The notes under the pieces: generated by a model
The model's input: only the letters and a program-made list of their open reading frames with translations
Databases searched by the model: none
Told to the model about the DNA's origin: nothing
Assembly (NCBI GenBank): GCA_001516125.1
Contig: LOEX01000053.1
Location: forward strand, 1 to 45,247
Direction: 5' to 3'
DNA length: 45,247 nucleotides
Source: Sphingomonadales bacterium BRH_c42
GTDB taxonomy: Bacteria; Pseudomonadota; Alphaproteobacteria; Sphingomonadales; Sphingomonadaceae
Made by a program: the position numbers and the translations under genes
Shown here: positions 9,103 through 16,918 of the stretch, one piece after another
Numbering within the stretch: position 1 is the stretch's first letter
How the letters are laid out: each line of letters opens with the position of its first letter

Positions 9103-10161
9103 TTGAAAAGCAGGCGGCCAACCATCGATGATGTCGCGGCGCGCGCCGGAGTTGCGCGGGCAACGGTTTCGCGCGTGCTGAATAACGGCCCCAACGTGCG
9201 CCAGGAGGTGCGCGACAAGGTGCAGCTCGCGGTCGTCGAGTTAGGGTACAAGGTCAATGTCCAGGCACGCCATCTCGCCAGCGGCAGCAGTCGCCAGATC
9301 GCATTGATCCATGCCACCGATACCGAAGCCGAACCCAACAGCTACTATCACTCGGGCCTTGAGCTGGGGGCGATGCGCGGCTGCGCCGAGCGCGGTTATT
9401 CGCTGGCGACCTATACCGCCAATCCCGAAGCGGCGGGTGAGCGGGAGCGGATCCTCGATATGGCACGCAGCGGAAATCTCGATGGCCTGATCCTGACCCC
9501 GCCTTTCGCCGATGATCTGAAGCTGATCAAATCGATCCTGCAATCGGAGTGCCCGCTTGTCTGTATTTCCGCAGGGCCCGACGCGCAGCGGCTGGTTCCC
9601 TGGGTGGGGATCGACGATGCTGCGGCGGGCGAAGCGATCGGTTCGTTCCTTGTCCGTCTGGGGCATCGCCGTTTCGCCTATGTTGACGGACCGGCCGATC
9701 ACGTTTCGGCGGGCTTGCGGCGCAAGGGTTTCCTTGCCGCGCTGGCGAAGGCGGGCATCGGCCCTGAGGCAGTGGCGATTTACCGCGGCAACTTCACCTT
9801 CCGTTCGGGCGTCGAAATCGGGCAGCAAATCCTGTGCGCGCCCGACCGGCCGAGCGCGCTCGTGTGCGCCAACGATGACATGGCGGCGGGTGCCCTGCTC
9901 GCAGCGCACAAACTGGCGCTGCGCATTCCGGCGGATATATCGATAACGGGTTTCGACGACACGCCGGTGTCCGAGATCGTGTGGCCACCGCTTACGACCG
10001 TTCACCAGCCTATCCGCCTTCTGGGTGCGCGTGCGGTTGAACGGCTGGTGGAGGTCATAGAGACGAACGGCAAGGGCGATGGGTCGAGCGGGAACTGCGT
10101 TCCGTTTCGCGTGGTCGACCGCATGAGCACCGCGCCCGTGGAAGAGCGCCTGACAGGCTGA
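9103..10161 (+). CDS. LacI-family transcriptional regulator of TBDR locus B
   Basis: This is a LacI/GalR-type repressor of 352 residues. The HTH reads RPTIDDVAARAGVARATVSRVLNNGPNV (residues 5-32), followed by a sensor domain ending in ISITGFDDTPVSEIVWPPLTTVHQP. The start is TTG at 9103, supported by AGAGGGA 8 nt upstream and by the HTH beginning directly after it. It lies immediately upstream of a large TonB receptor whose promoter is bracketed by two near-identical operators (10196 and 10253), so it very probably represses the receptor-GH3-halogenase-GH30-MFS-GH79 run in response to a sugar released from the imported glycan. The inducer is not known. Confidence 0.92.
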   Translation: MKSRRPTIDDVAARAGVARATVSRVLNNGPNVRQEVRDKVQLAVVELGYKVNVQARHLASGSSRQIALIHATDTEAEPNSYYHSGLELGAMRGCAERGYSLATYTANPEAAGERERILDMARSGNLDGLILTPPFADDLKLIKSILQSECPLVCISAGPDAQRLVPWVGIDDAAAGEAIGSFLVRLGHRRFAYVDGPADHVSAGLRRKGFLAALAKAGIGPEAVAIYRGNFTFRSGVEIGQQILCAPDRPSALVCANDDMAAGALLAAHKLALRIPADISITGFDDTPVSEIVWPPLTTVHQPIRLLGARAVERLVEVIETNGKGDGSSGNCVPFRVVDRMSTAPVEERLTG

Positions 10162-10163
10162 GC

Positions 10164-10185
10164 ACCGCGGGGCGTCCCGGTTTTT
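10164..10185 (+). terminator. Possible weak intrinsic terminator after LacI
   Basis: Directly after the LacI stop, ACCGCGGGGCGTCCCGGT can form a short GC-rich imperfect hairpin followed by TTTTT. The stem has a bulge, so the call is tentative; it would separate LacI from the receptor promoter. Confidence 0.35.
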
Positions 10186-10195
10186 CCGATAAAAA

Positions 10196-10209
10196 TGAAA
10201 GCGCTTCCA
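10196..10209. promoter_or_regulatory. LacI-type operator O1, TGAAAGCGCTTCCA
   Basis: This is a near-palindrome with the central CG typical of LacI/GalR sites. It lies 9 nt upstream of a TTGACA -35 box. A second copy differing at one position lies 57 bp downstream. Paired operators flanking a promoter permit repression by looping. The LacI encoded just upstream is the likely ligand. Confidence 0.75.
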
Positions 10210-10217
10210 ATTCGTAC

Positions 10218-10246
10218 TTGACATCATCCTGCTCATAGCCAATCAC
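10218..10246 (+). promoter_or_regulatory. Candidate sigma-70 promoter of the TBDR operon
   Basis: A perfect -35 hexamer TTGACA (10218-10223) is followed at 17 nt by a weak -10 candidate (AATCAC, 10241-10246). It sits between the two LacI-type operators, about 120 nt before the receptor start. The -35 is clear; the -10 is uncertain. Confidence 0.5.
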
Positions 10247-10252
10247 TCACAT

Positions 10253-10266
10253 TGAGAGCGCTTCCA
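10253..10266. promoter_or_regulatory. LacI-type operator O2, TGAGAGCGCTTCCA
   Basis: This second copy of the operator differs from O1 at a single base. It lies just downstream of the predicted -10 region, where bound repressor would block transcription start or clearance. Confidence 0.75.
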
Positions 10267-10327
10267 TATACGGAGGCTCTCGAGTCGCAGCGATGCGGCA
10301 GGAGGGGTTTTCTGGATTTGTGATCGA

Positions 10328-10343
10328 CGGGGAGTAATCCCCG
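10328..10343 (+). promoter_or_regulatory. 5'-leader hairpin with GNRA-type loop before the TBDR ribosome-binding site
   Basis: CGGGGA-GTAA-TCCCCG forms a perfect 6-bp stem with a GUAA (GNRA) tetraloop, ending 5 nt before the GGAGAGG ribosome-binding site of the receptor. It could stabilise the messenger or tune access to the ribosome-binding site. Confidence 0.45.
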
Positions 10344-10364
10344 CGCCTGGAGAGGATTTTGAAC

Positions 10365-13247
10365 ATGAGGAATCAGAACATGCCGGTCGGTCGGGCGTGG
10401 CGCATGGGGCTCTCAGCCTCGGCGATCGCACTCGCGGTGGCGATGCCCGGCGCTGCGCTGGCGCAAGACGAAGCTGCGGGTGATGAGGAGCAAGCCGCTC
10501 CCGACCAGGCCGCAGAAGGCGAGATCCTGGTGACCGGCCTGCGTTACGGCCTTGCCACCTCGATAGACACCAAACGCGACGAGCTTTCGATCGTCGAAGT
10601 GGTTTCTGCCGAAGAAATCGGCAAACTGCCCGATGTATCGATCGCTGAAGCGCTCGCCCGCTTGCCGGGCTTGACTTCGCAGCGGGTCAACGGCCGGTCG
10701 CAGGTGATCTCGATCCGCGGGTTTGCGCCCGACTTCGGTACAACACTGCTCAACGGCCGCCAGCAGGCCAGTTCGGGCGACAACCGCGCAGTCGAGTTCG
10801 ACCAATATCCCTCCGAATTGCTTTCCAGCGTCGTCGTTTACAAGACGCCCGATGCCGCGATCGCGGGCATGGGCCTTTCGGGCACCGCCGATCTGCGCAC
10901 CGTGCGCCCGCTTTCCTATGGCAAGCAGGCGATCGCCATGAACCTGCGGGGCGAGCTGACTTCGGGTGGCAAGCTCAACGACGATGTGCGCAACAGGGGC
11001 GGTCGGGCCAGCTTCAGCTACATCGACCAGAACGAGGATGGTACGCTGGGCTGGGCGCTGGGCTATGCCTATCTCGACTCGCCTTCGAAGAACCAGCACT
11101 TCAAGGGCTACAATTACGAATCATTCGGCTGCTGCGATTTTACCAAGGGCCGCATTTCGCCCGATAGTGCCGATACTGCGACCTTCCTCTCAGGGCAGGA
11201 AATCTTCGCCTACTCGCGGCTCAACAAGCGGCACGGTGTGATGGGCATCCTCGAGTGGGAACCCAGCGATGCCGTCCATCTGACAACCGATCTCTATTAT
11301 TCGAACTTCAAGCAGCGCGAAGTGATGCGCGGCGTGCAGTGGTTCTCGAACGTCTGGGCCGACAACCAGAATTTCTCCAATGTGACGACAGCCGATTTCG
11401 GCGGAACCCTGGTCGGCGTGAGCGGAACCAATACCGGTGTCGCGCCGATCGTTCGCAATGACCTCAACACCCGCGAGGACGATCTTTTCTCCGCCGGTCT
11501 CAACGGCGAGTTCGAAATGACCGATCGCCTGCGGCTGTTTGGCGACTTGTCCTATTCGCGCAACCAGCGTGACGAGAGCATTACCGAAACCTATGCTGGC
11601 TATGGCTGCTGCGCCACCAGCGCCACGCAGAACGCCAACCGGGTGTTCGACACGATCGACTGGGATATCACCGGCGCACTGGACGGGGGATACCCGACTT
11701 ACTCGTCGGGCCTCAACTATGCCGACGCCTCGCAGGTTTCGCTGGGTGATCGCGCCCCATGGGGCGGCTGGGGACATGACGGCCAGACCAAGGAGCCGCA
11801 CGTGACCGAGGAGGTCTATGCACTCGACCTCGGCTTCCAGTACGATGTCGACGGCTTCTTCGATCACTTCGATGTGGGCATGAACTTCACCCACCGCGAG
11901 AAGCGCAAGCGGGTGGACGAATTCGATCTCAATCTCAAGAACGGGCGCCTTCAGTCGCTGGTCGGCAGCGAATTCCTTGCCGATCCCACCAATCTGGGTT
12001 TTGCCGGTTTCGGCGACGTTCTGGCGGTCAATCTGGAGAAGGCCCTCCCGGTGTTCTACGACCGGATCACCTTCATCAACAACGACACCTTCGACAAGGC
12101 GTGGATGATCGAGGAGGAAGTGCTCACGCTCTACGCCAAGGGCACGATCGACGCGGGCGACCTGCGCGGCAATATCGGCGTCCAGGTGGTCAACCAGCGT
12201 CAGGAATCGACCGGCAGCTCGATCAACCGCACGCAAACCCCGACCGAGGTGACCGAAATCTCCCGCCGGGCAAGCTATACCGACATCCTGCCGAGCATGA
12301 ACCTGATCTACGATCTGGGCGGCGGGCACAACCTGCGCCTGGCAGCCGCACGGCAGATGGCGCGTCCGCGCATGGACGAGATGCGGGCGAACTTCCTGCC
12401 CAGCTTCTCCAACCCCTGCGGTGGCAGCCCGCCCTGCGTGCCCGGGCAGGAGATCAACCCCTGGTCCGCGACCGGCGGTAACCCGCTGCTCGAACCATGG
12501 CGGGCATGGGCGTTCGACGTTTCGTATGAATGGTATCTGGGCAAGGCGAGCTACATCAGCATTGCCGGTTTCTACAAGGATCTGAGCAACTACATCTACA
12601 CCCAGCGTCAGCCGTTCGATTTCACCGGATTGCCGCTGCCGCCGACCGCTGCAAACATTCCGGACGGGGTCATCATCAGCCCGATCGGCCAGATCAACCA
12701 GCCGGCCAACGGTCAGGGTGGCTCGATCAAGGGGATCGAACTGACTGCCGCGCTCGAACTGGGTCGGATCATCGAACCGCTTGACGGTTTCGGCGTGATC
12801 GGAACCTATTCCTACACCGATTCCAATCTGCGGCCGACCGCGAGCGAGAACCCCGAAGTGATTCAGGCAACGCGCATCGCCGGGCTTTCGGGCGATGTTT
12901 ACAACGTGACCGGATATTTCGAGAAATGGGGCTTCCAGGCCAGGATGAGCTATCGCTGGCGTTCGGCGTTCAAGGGCGAGGTGACGCAGCTGTTCGCTGT
13001 TCGCGGCGCAACCGAGATACTCGCGGAAGAAGACGTCTCGGCGCAGATCGGCTACACTTTCCAGCCTGGATCGACGTTGGAGGGGCTGGGCCTGCTGTTC
13101 CAGGTCAACAACCTCACCAATTCGCCCTTCCGCACCCGCCTGGGCGTGGATGCGGGCGGTGCGCGCACTTCGGACGGGTCGTTCCTGCCCGAGGTGGTGG
13201 AGAAGTACGGGCGTCAGTTCCTGTTCGGCTTCAGCTACAAGTATTAA
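10365..13247 (+). CDS. TonB-dependent receptor (Xanthomonas/Caulobacter glycan type)
   Basis: This 960-residue outer-membrane receptor should import a large oligosaccharide using TonB energy. The signal peptide is MRNQNMPVGRAWRMGLSASAIALAVAMPGAALA, cleaved before QDE. EGEILVTGLR is the TonB-box-like region, followed by the plug domain (SIVEVVSAEEIGKLPDVSIAEALARLPG, then SIRGF, typical of the TonB-Xanth-Caul group) and a 22-strand barrel ending in the aromatic FLFGFSYKY. ATG 10365 is preferred over the TTG at 10359 because GGAGAGG then has a 9-nt spacer. Unusual vicinal cysteine pairs occur at 256/257 and 415/416. It heads the GH3/halogenase/GH30/MFS/GH79 gene set and is likely LacI-repressed. 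The substrate is inferred to be a beta-glucan-like glycan. Confidence 0.93.
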   Translation: MRNQNMPVGRAWRMGLSASAIALAVAMPGAALAQDEAAGDEEQAAPDQAAEGEILVTGLRYGLATSIDTKRDELSIVEVVSAEEIGKLPDVSIAEALARLPGLTSQRVNGRSQVISIRGFAPDFGTTLLNGRQQASSGDNRAVEFDQYPSELLSSVVVYKTPDAAIAGMGLSGTADLRTVRPLSYGKQAIAMNLRGELTSGGKLNDDVRNRGGRASFSYIDQNEDGTLGWALGYAYLDSPSKNQHFKGYNYESFGCCDFTKGRISPDSADTATFLSGQEIFAYSRLNKRHGVMGILEWEPSDAVHLTTDLYYSNFKQREVMRGVQWFSNVWADNQNFSNVTTADFGGTLVGVSGTNTGVAPIVRNDLNTREDDLFSAGLNGEFEMTDRLRLFGDLSYSRNQRDESITETYAGYGCCATSATQNANRVFDTIDWDITGALDGGYPTYSSGLNYADASQVSLGDRAPWGGWGHDGQTKEPHVTEEVYALDLGFQYDVDGFFDHFDVGMNFTHREKRKRVDEFDLNLKNGRLQSLVGSEFLADPTNLGFAGFGDVLAVNLEKALPVFYDRITFINNDTFDKAWMIEEEVLTLYAKGTIDAGDLRGNIGVQVVNQRQESTGSSINRTQTPTEVTEISRRASYTDILPSMNLIYDLGGGHNLRLAAARQMARPRMDEMRANFLPSFSNPCGGSPPCVPGQEINPWSATGGNPLLEPWRAWAFDVSYEWYLGKASYISIAGFYKDLSNYIYTQRQPFDFTGLPLPPTAANIPDGVIISPIGQINQPANGQGGSIKGIELTAALELGRIIEPLDGFGVIGTYSYTDSNLRPTASENPEVIQATRIAGLSGDVYNVTGYFEKWGFQARMSYRWRSAFKGEVTQLFAVRGATEILAEEDVSAQIGYTFQPGSTLEGLGLLFQVNNLTNSPFRTRLGVDAGGARTSDGSFLPEVVEKYGRQFLFGFSYKY

Positions 13248-13255
13248 TCGGACAC

Positions 13256-13281
13256 GGGTCGGCGGTCACGGCTGCCGACCC
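13256..13281 (+). repeat. Intergenic hairpin between TBDR and GH3
   Basis: GGGTCGGCGG and its complement GCTGCCGACCC form a 10-bp stem (one G-U pair) with a 6-nt loop, 8 nt after the receptor stop. It has no T-run, so it is more likely an RNA-stability or processing element that sets receptor messenger above downstream genes than a terminator. Confidence 0.5.
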
Positions 13282-13410
13282 GGAATTTCTTGTGGCGAAG
13301 AAACGAGTTATCGCTCCGGCGCAGGCCCTTCGGGTTGTCGCGTGGCGCCGGGTTCTTGCGACCGGCAAGGCCTGGCGCAGGTGCAGGTTCGACATCGAGG
13401 TGGCGAAAAC

Positions 13411-15375
13411 GTGCTGAAAATCAATATTTTCCGTCTGTTCCCAAGGGCCGTGGCCGCCGCGTCCCTGCTGGCCTTTGTCGCTGCGTGCGCGCAGAGCCAG
13501 ACCGCAACGGACGAATGGCCGACGGTGACGAGTCCGGTCGTGCAGGATCCGGCGATGGAGGCGCGCATCGCGCAGATCGTGGCGGGGATGACCCTGCGCC
13601 AGAAGATCGGGCAGATGACACAGGCCGATATCCGCTCGATCACGCCCGACGAGGTGCGCGAGCACTACATCGGCTCAATCCTCAATGGCGGCGGGGCATG
13701 GCCACAGGGCAACAAGCATGCGACGGTCAAGGACTGGGCCGACCTGGCCGGTGCCTATTATCGGGCGTCGATGACCACCGACATGGCGGTGCAGATTCCG
13801 GTGATCTGGGGCACCGACGCGGTCCACGGCCACAACAACGTATTCGGCGCGACGCTGTTTCCGCACAATATCGGCCTTGGTGCCGCACACGATCCCGAAC
13901 TGGTGGGGCGCATCGCCGCCGAAACCGCCCGGCAGGTGCGCGCAACCGGCATCACCTGGAGCTTTGCGCCGACCGTGGCGGTTGTGCAGAGCCCGCGATG
14001 GGGCCGCACCTACGAAAGCTATTCTTCCGACCCGGCACTGGTACGCGATTATGCCCACGCCTTCGTGCGCGGTTTGCAGGGCGATATTGCCGGGCCCGAT
14101 GCGGTCATGGCATCGGTCAAGCATTTCATCGGCGATGGCGGAACGCATGGCGGGATCGATCAGGGCGAGACCCGCGCACCGCTTGCCGATCTCATCGCAA
14201 CCCATGCCCCCGGATATTACGGCGCACTCGAAGCCGGGGTTCAGACGGTGATGGTGTCCTACAGCAGTTGGACCGACAGCAAGGCCGGGGCGAGCCATGG
14301 CAAGATGCACGGCAACCGCGCGTTGATCACCGATGTGCTCAAGGGCAGGCTCGGCTTCGACGGATTGGTAGTGTCCGACTGGAATGCGATCGAGCAGGTC
14401 GATGGCTGCACCAAGGCGCATTGTCCGCAGGCGGTGAACGCAGGGATCGACCTGTTCATGGTGCCCGATGACTGGAAGGCGTTCATCGACAATACCGTGG
14501 CCGATGTCGAAGACGGCGCGGTTCCGATGAGCCGGATCGACGATGCCGTAACGCGGATCATCAGGGTCAAGATGCGTTCCGGGCTGTTCGAGCAATCGCC
14601 CGTTCCCGCGGCCGATCGTTCAGGGGCGATCGCGTCGGACGATGGCGAGGCGCTGGCGCGCGAGGCGGTGGCAAAATCGCTGGTGCTGCTCAAGAATCGG
14701 CGTCCCGGCCTGTTCCCGCTACCGCGCGATGCCCGCATCCTGCTGGTCGGACGCGGGGCGGACAGTGTGGTTGCGCAGCTCGGCGGCTGGTCGCTCACCT
14801 GGCAGGGCGACGGCACCGACGACGCCGACTTCCCGCAGGCCGACGACATGCTCTCCGCCTTGCGCAAGGCAGTGTCAGACGGCGGCAGGGTTGATTTCAG
14901 CGTCGATGCCGCAGGCGTGGATCCGCGCGATTACGATGTGGTGATCGCGGTGCTCAGCGAGACACCCTATGCCGAGATGAAGGGTGATATCCGCCTGCCC
15001 GGAACGCTGCGTCATTCGGACCGCTATCCTCAGGACCTGGCCGTGCTCAAGGCGGTGTCGGGCAAGGGCGTGCCGGTCGTGTCGATCCTCTATTCGGGCA
15101 GGCCGGTCTATGCCAACGACCTGATCAACCGGTCAGACGCCTTTATCGCCGCCTGGCTGCCAGGGACCGAAGCCACCGGCATTGCCGATGTGCTGTTCGG
15201 GGACCGCGACTTTACCGGCCGTCTTCCGTTTGACTGGCCGGGCGCGGCCTGCCCCGAAAGCTCGGCTCGGCCCGTGTTGTTCGCTCGCGGCCATGGCCTG
15301 CGCGCTGCCGAGACGGCAAAGTTGCGTGAGTTGCCGCTGGACAAGGTTGCAAGCTGCCCGATGCTGGACGAATAA
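13411..15375 (+). CDS. GH3 beta-glucosidase / exo-beta-glucanase, lipoprotein
   Basis: This 654-residue glycoside hydrolase family 3 enzyme is of the bacterial exo-1,3/1,4-beta-glucosidase type. The GTG start at 13411 follows GAGGTGG by 7 nt and gives a lipoprotein signal VLKINIFRLFPRAVAAASLLAFVAAC with the lipobox cysteine at 26; the longer ORF (from 13150) only overlaps the receptor gene. Motifs: GTDAVHGHNNV (135-143), SPRWGRTYESYSSDP, SVKHFIGDGGT and LVVSDWNAIEQV, where Asp323 is the nucleophile. The C-terminal (alpha/beta) domain follows. It would be membrane-anchored and release glucose from oligosaccharides brought in by the upstream receptor. At 654 residues it is shorter than ExoP-type enzymes, apparently lacking their extra C-terminal module. 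Confidence 0.9.
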   Translation: MLKINIFRLFPRAVAAASLLAFVAACAQSQTATDEWPTVTSPVVQDPAMEARIAQIVAGMTLRQKIGQMTQADIRSITPDEVREHYIGSILNGGGAWPQGNKHATVKDWADLAGAYYRASMTTDMAVQIPVIWGTDAVHGHNNVFGATLFPHNIGLGAAHDPELVGRIAAETARQVRATGITWSFAPTVAVVQSPRWGRTYESYSSDPALVRDYAHAFVRGLQGDIAGPDAVMASVKHFIGDGGTHGGIDQGETRAPLADLIATHAPGYYGALEAGVQTVMVSYSSWTDSKAGASHGKMHGNRALITDVLKGRLGFDGLVVSDWNAIEQVDGCTKAHCPQAVNAGIDLFMVPDDWKAFIDNTVADVEDGAVPMSRIDDAVTRIIRVKMRSGLFEQSPVPAADRSGAIASDDGEALAREAVAKSLVLLKNRRPGLFPLPRDARILLVGRGADSVVAQLGGWSLTWQGDGTDDADFPQADDMLSALRKAVSDGGRVDFSVDAAGVDPRDYDVVIAVLSETPYAEMKGDIRLPGTLRHSDRYPQDLAVLKAVSGKGVPVVSILYSGRPVYANDLINRSDAFIAAWLPGTEATGIADVLFGDRDFTGRLPFDWPGAACPESSARPVLFARGHGLRAAETAKLRELPLDKVASCPMLDE

Positions 15376-15406
15376 AGGCATCTGGCCGCGAAGGAGTGCA
15401 GGCGCG

Positions 15407-16918
15407 ATGAGTGAGCGGATCAAGTCCATCCTGGTGGTGGGCGGCGGGTCTTCGGGCTGGATGGCCGCGGCCCTGTTCGCGCACCTGTTTCAGGGGCTGT
15501 ACCGCATCCGACTGGTCGAATCGGAGGATATCGGCACGATTGGCGTGGGTGAGGCGACCATCCCAGCGATCAAGAAATACAACGAACTGCTCGAGCTTGA
15601 CGAAGCGCAATTCATGCGCCTGACGCAGGGCACCTTCAAGCTGGGCATCCAGTTCAACGACTGGGACCGGATCGGGTCGAGCTATATCCACGGCTTCGGG
15701 GTGATCGGGCAGGACATGGGTTGGCTGCGCTGCCACCAGTATTGGCTCAAGATGCACCTGCAAGGCGAAACATCCGACTTCGCCAATCTCTCGATCAACA
15801 CTGCCGCCGCGCTGCAAAACCGGTTCATGCCCGCGCGCCCCGACATGGGCGATTCGCCGATCGCGCACATTGCCCACGCCTATCAGTTCGATGCGGCGCT
15901 CTATGCAAGGTTCCTGCGCGGATATGCCGAGGACCGCGGCGTTACGCGCACCGAAGGCAGGATCGTCGATGTTTCGCTAAAGGCAGAAGACGGCTTCATC
16001 GAGGCGGTCACGCTCGAGAGCGGTGAGCGGATCGAGGCGGACCTGTTCATCGATTGCTCGGGCTTTCGCGGGCTCCTGATCGAGCAGGCGATGCAGACGG
16101 GTTTTGAGGACTGGAGCCATTGGCTGCCATGCGACCGGGCGCTGGCGGTCCCTTGCACCCGGTCCGAAAATTTCACCCCCTACACCAAGTCGACCGCGCA
16201 TGGCGCAGGCTGGCAATGGCGCATTCCGCTCCAGCACCGCACCGGCAACGGCCATGTCTATTCCAGCAAGTTCATGGACGAGGCCGAGGCGGAACGCATC
16301 CTCATCGCCAACCTCGATGGCGAGCAATTGGCCGAGCCTAACCGCATCCGCTTCACCGCGGGCAAGCGCCGCAAGGTGTGGAACCGCAACTGCGTGGCGG
16401 TGGGGCTGGCATCGGGATTTCTCGAACCGCTCGAATCGACCAGCCTTTATCTCATCCAGTCCGCGCTCATCCGTCTGATCCGGCTGTTTCCCGACGGCAG
16501 GCTGGACCAGGCCAACATCGACGAGTTCAACCGGCAGACCGACTTCGAATACGAGCGCATCCGCGACTTCATCATCCTTCACTACAAGGCCACCGAACGC
16601 GACGATTCGGAGTTCTGGCGTTATTGCCGTGACATGGACGTGCCCGCCACGCTCGAGCGCAAGATCGACCTGTTTCGCGCCAATGGCCGTATCTTCCGCG
16701 AGGACGAGGAACTGTTCAGCGAGGAAAGCTGGATTCAGGTGATGCTGGGGCAGGGGATCATTCCCAAGGGCTACGATCCGCTGGTCGATGTGAAGAGCGA
16801 GCCGCAGATCGTCCAGTATCTGGGCAATATCGAAAACGTGATCGGCAAATGCGTTGCGGTCATGCCCAGCCATGCCGATTTCGTCGAGAAATACTGCAAG
16901 GCGGAGCAGCGGGCATGA
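15407..16918 (+). CDS. Flavin-dependent tryptophan-halogenase-like protein (copy 2)
   Basis: This 503-residue protein has all visible landmarks of FAD-dependent halogenases: VVGGGSSGWM (10-19), VGEATIPAIKKYN, GTFKLGIQF with Lys78 at the PrnA Lys79 position, LFIDCSGFRGLLIE, GAGWQWRIP (WxWxIP, Trp269/Trp271) and SGFLEPLESTSLYLIQ, whose Glu340 fits the PrnA catalytic Glu346 position. The start ATG 15407 has AAGGAG 10 nt upstream; the longer track ORF overlaps GH3. No signal peptide, so cytoplasmic. It lies 31 nt after GH3, and its stop overlaps the GH30 ATG (ATGA). Related proteins such as BrvH and Xanthomonas homologues halogenate free indole in vitro, but their native substrates are unknown. 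Its lodging inside a glycosidase operon is unexplained. Confidence 0.93.
   Translation: MSERIKSILVVGGGSSGWMAAALFAHLFQGLYRIRLVESEDIGTIGVGEATIPAIKKYNELLELDEAQFMRLTQGTFKLGIQFNDWDRIGSSYIHGFGVIGQDMGWLRCHQYWLKMHLQGETSDFANLSINTAAALQNRFMPARPDMGDSPIAHIAHAYQFDAALYARFLRGYAEDRGVTRTEGRIVDVSLKAEDGFIEAVTLESGERIEADLFIDCSGFRGLLIEQAMQTGFEDWSHWLPCDRALAVPCTRSENFTPYTKSTAHGAGWQWRIPLQHRTGNGHVYSSKFMDEAEAERILIANLDGEQLAEPNRIRFTAGKRRKVWNRNCVAVGLASGFLEPLESTSLYLIQSALIRLIRLFPDGRLDQANIDEFNRQTDFEYERIRDFIILHYKATERDDSEFWRYCRDMDVPATLERKIDLFRANGRIFREDEELFSEESWIQVMLGQGIIPKGYDPLVDVKSEPQIVQYLGNIENVIGKCVAVMPSHADFVEKYCKAEQRA

Noticed and set aside
13290-14471. 393-aa plus-strand ORF inside the GH3 gene
   Set aside because: Out-of-frame shadow; the GH3 frame carries the lipobox and catalytic motifs.
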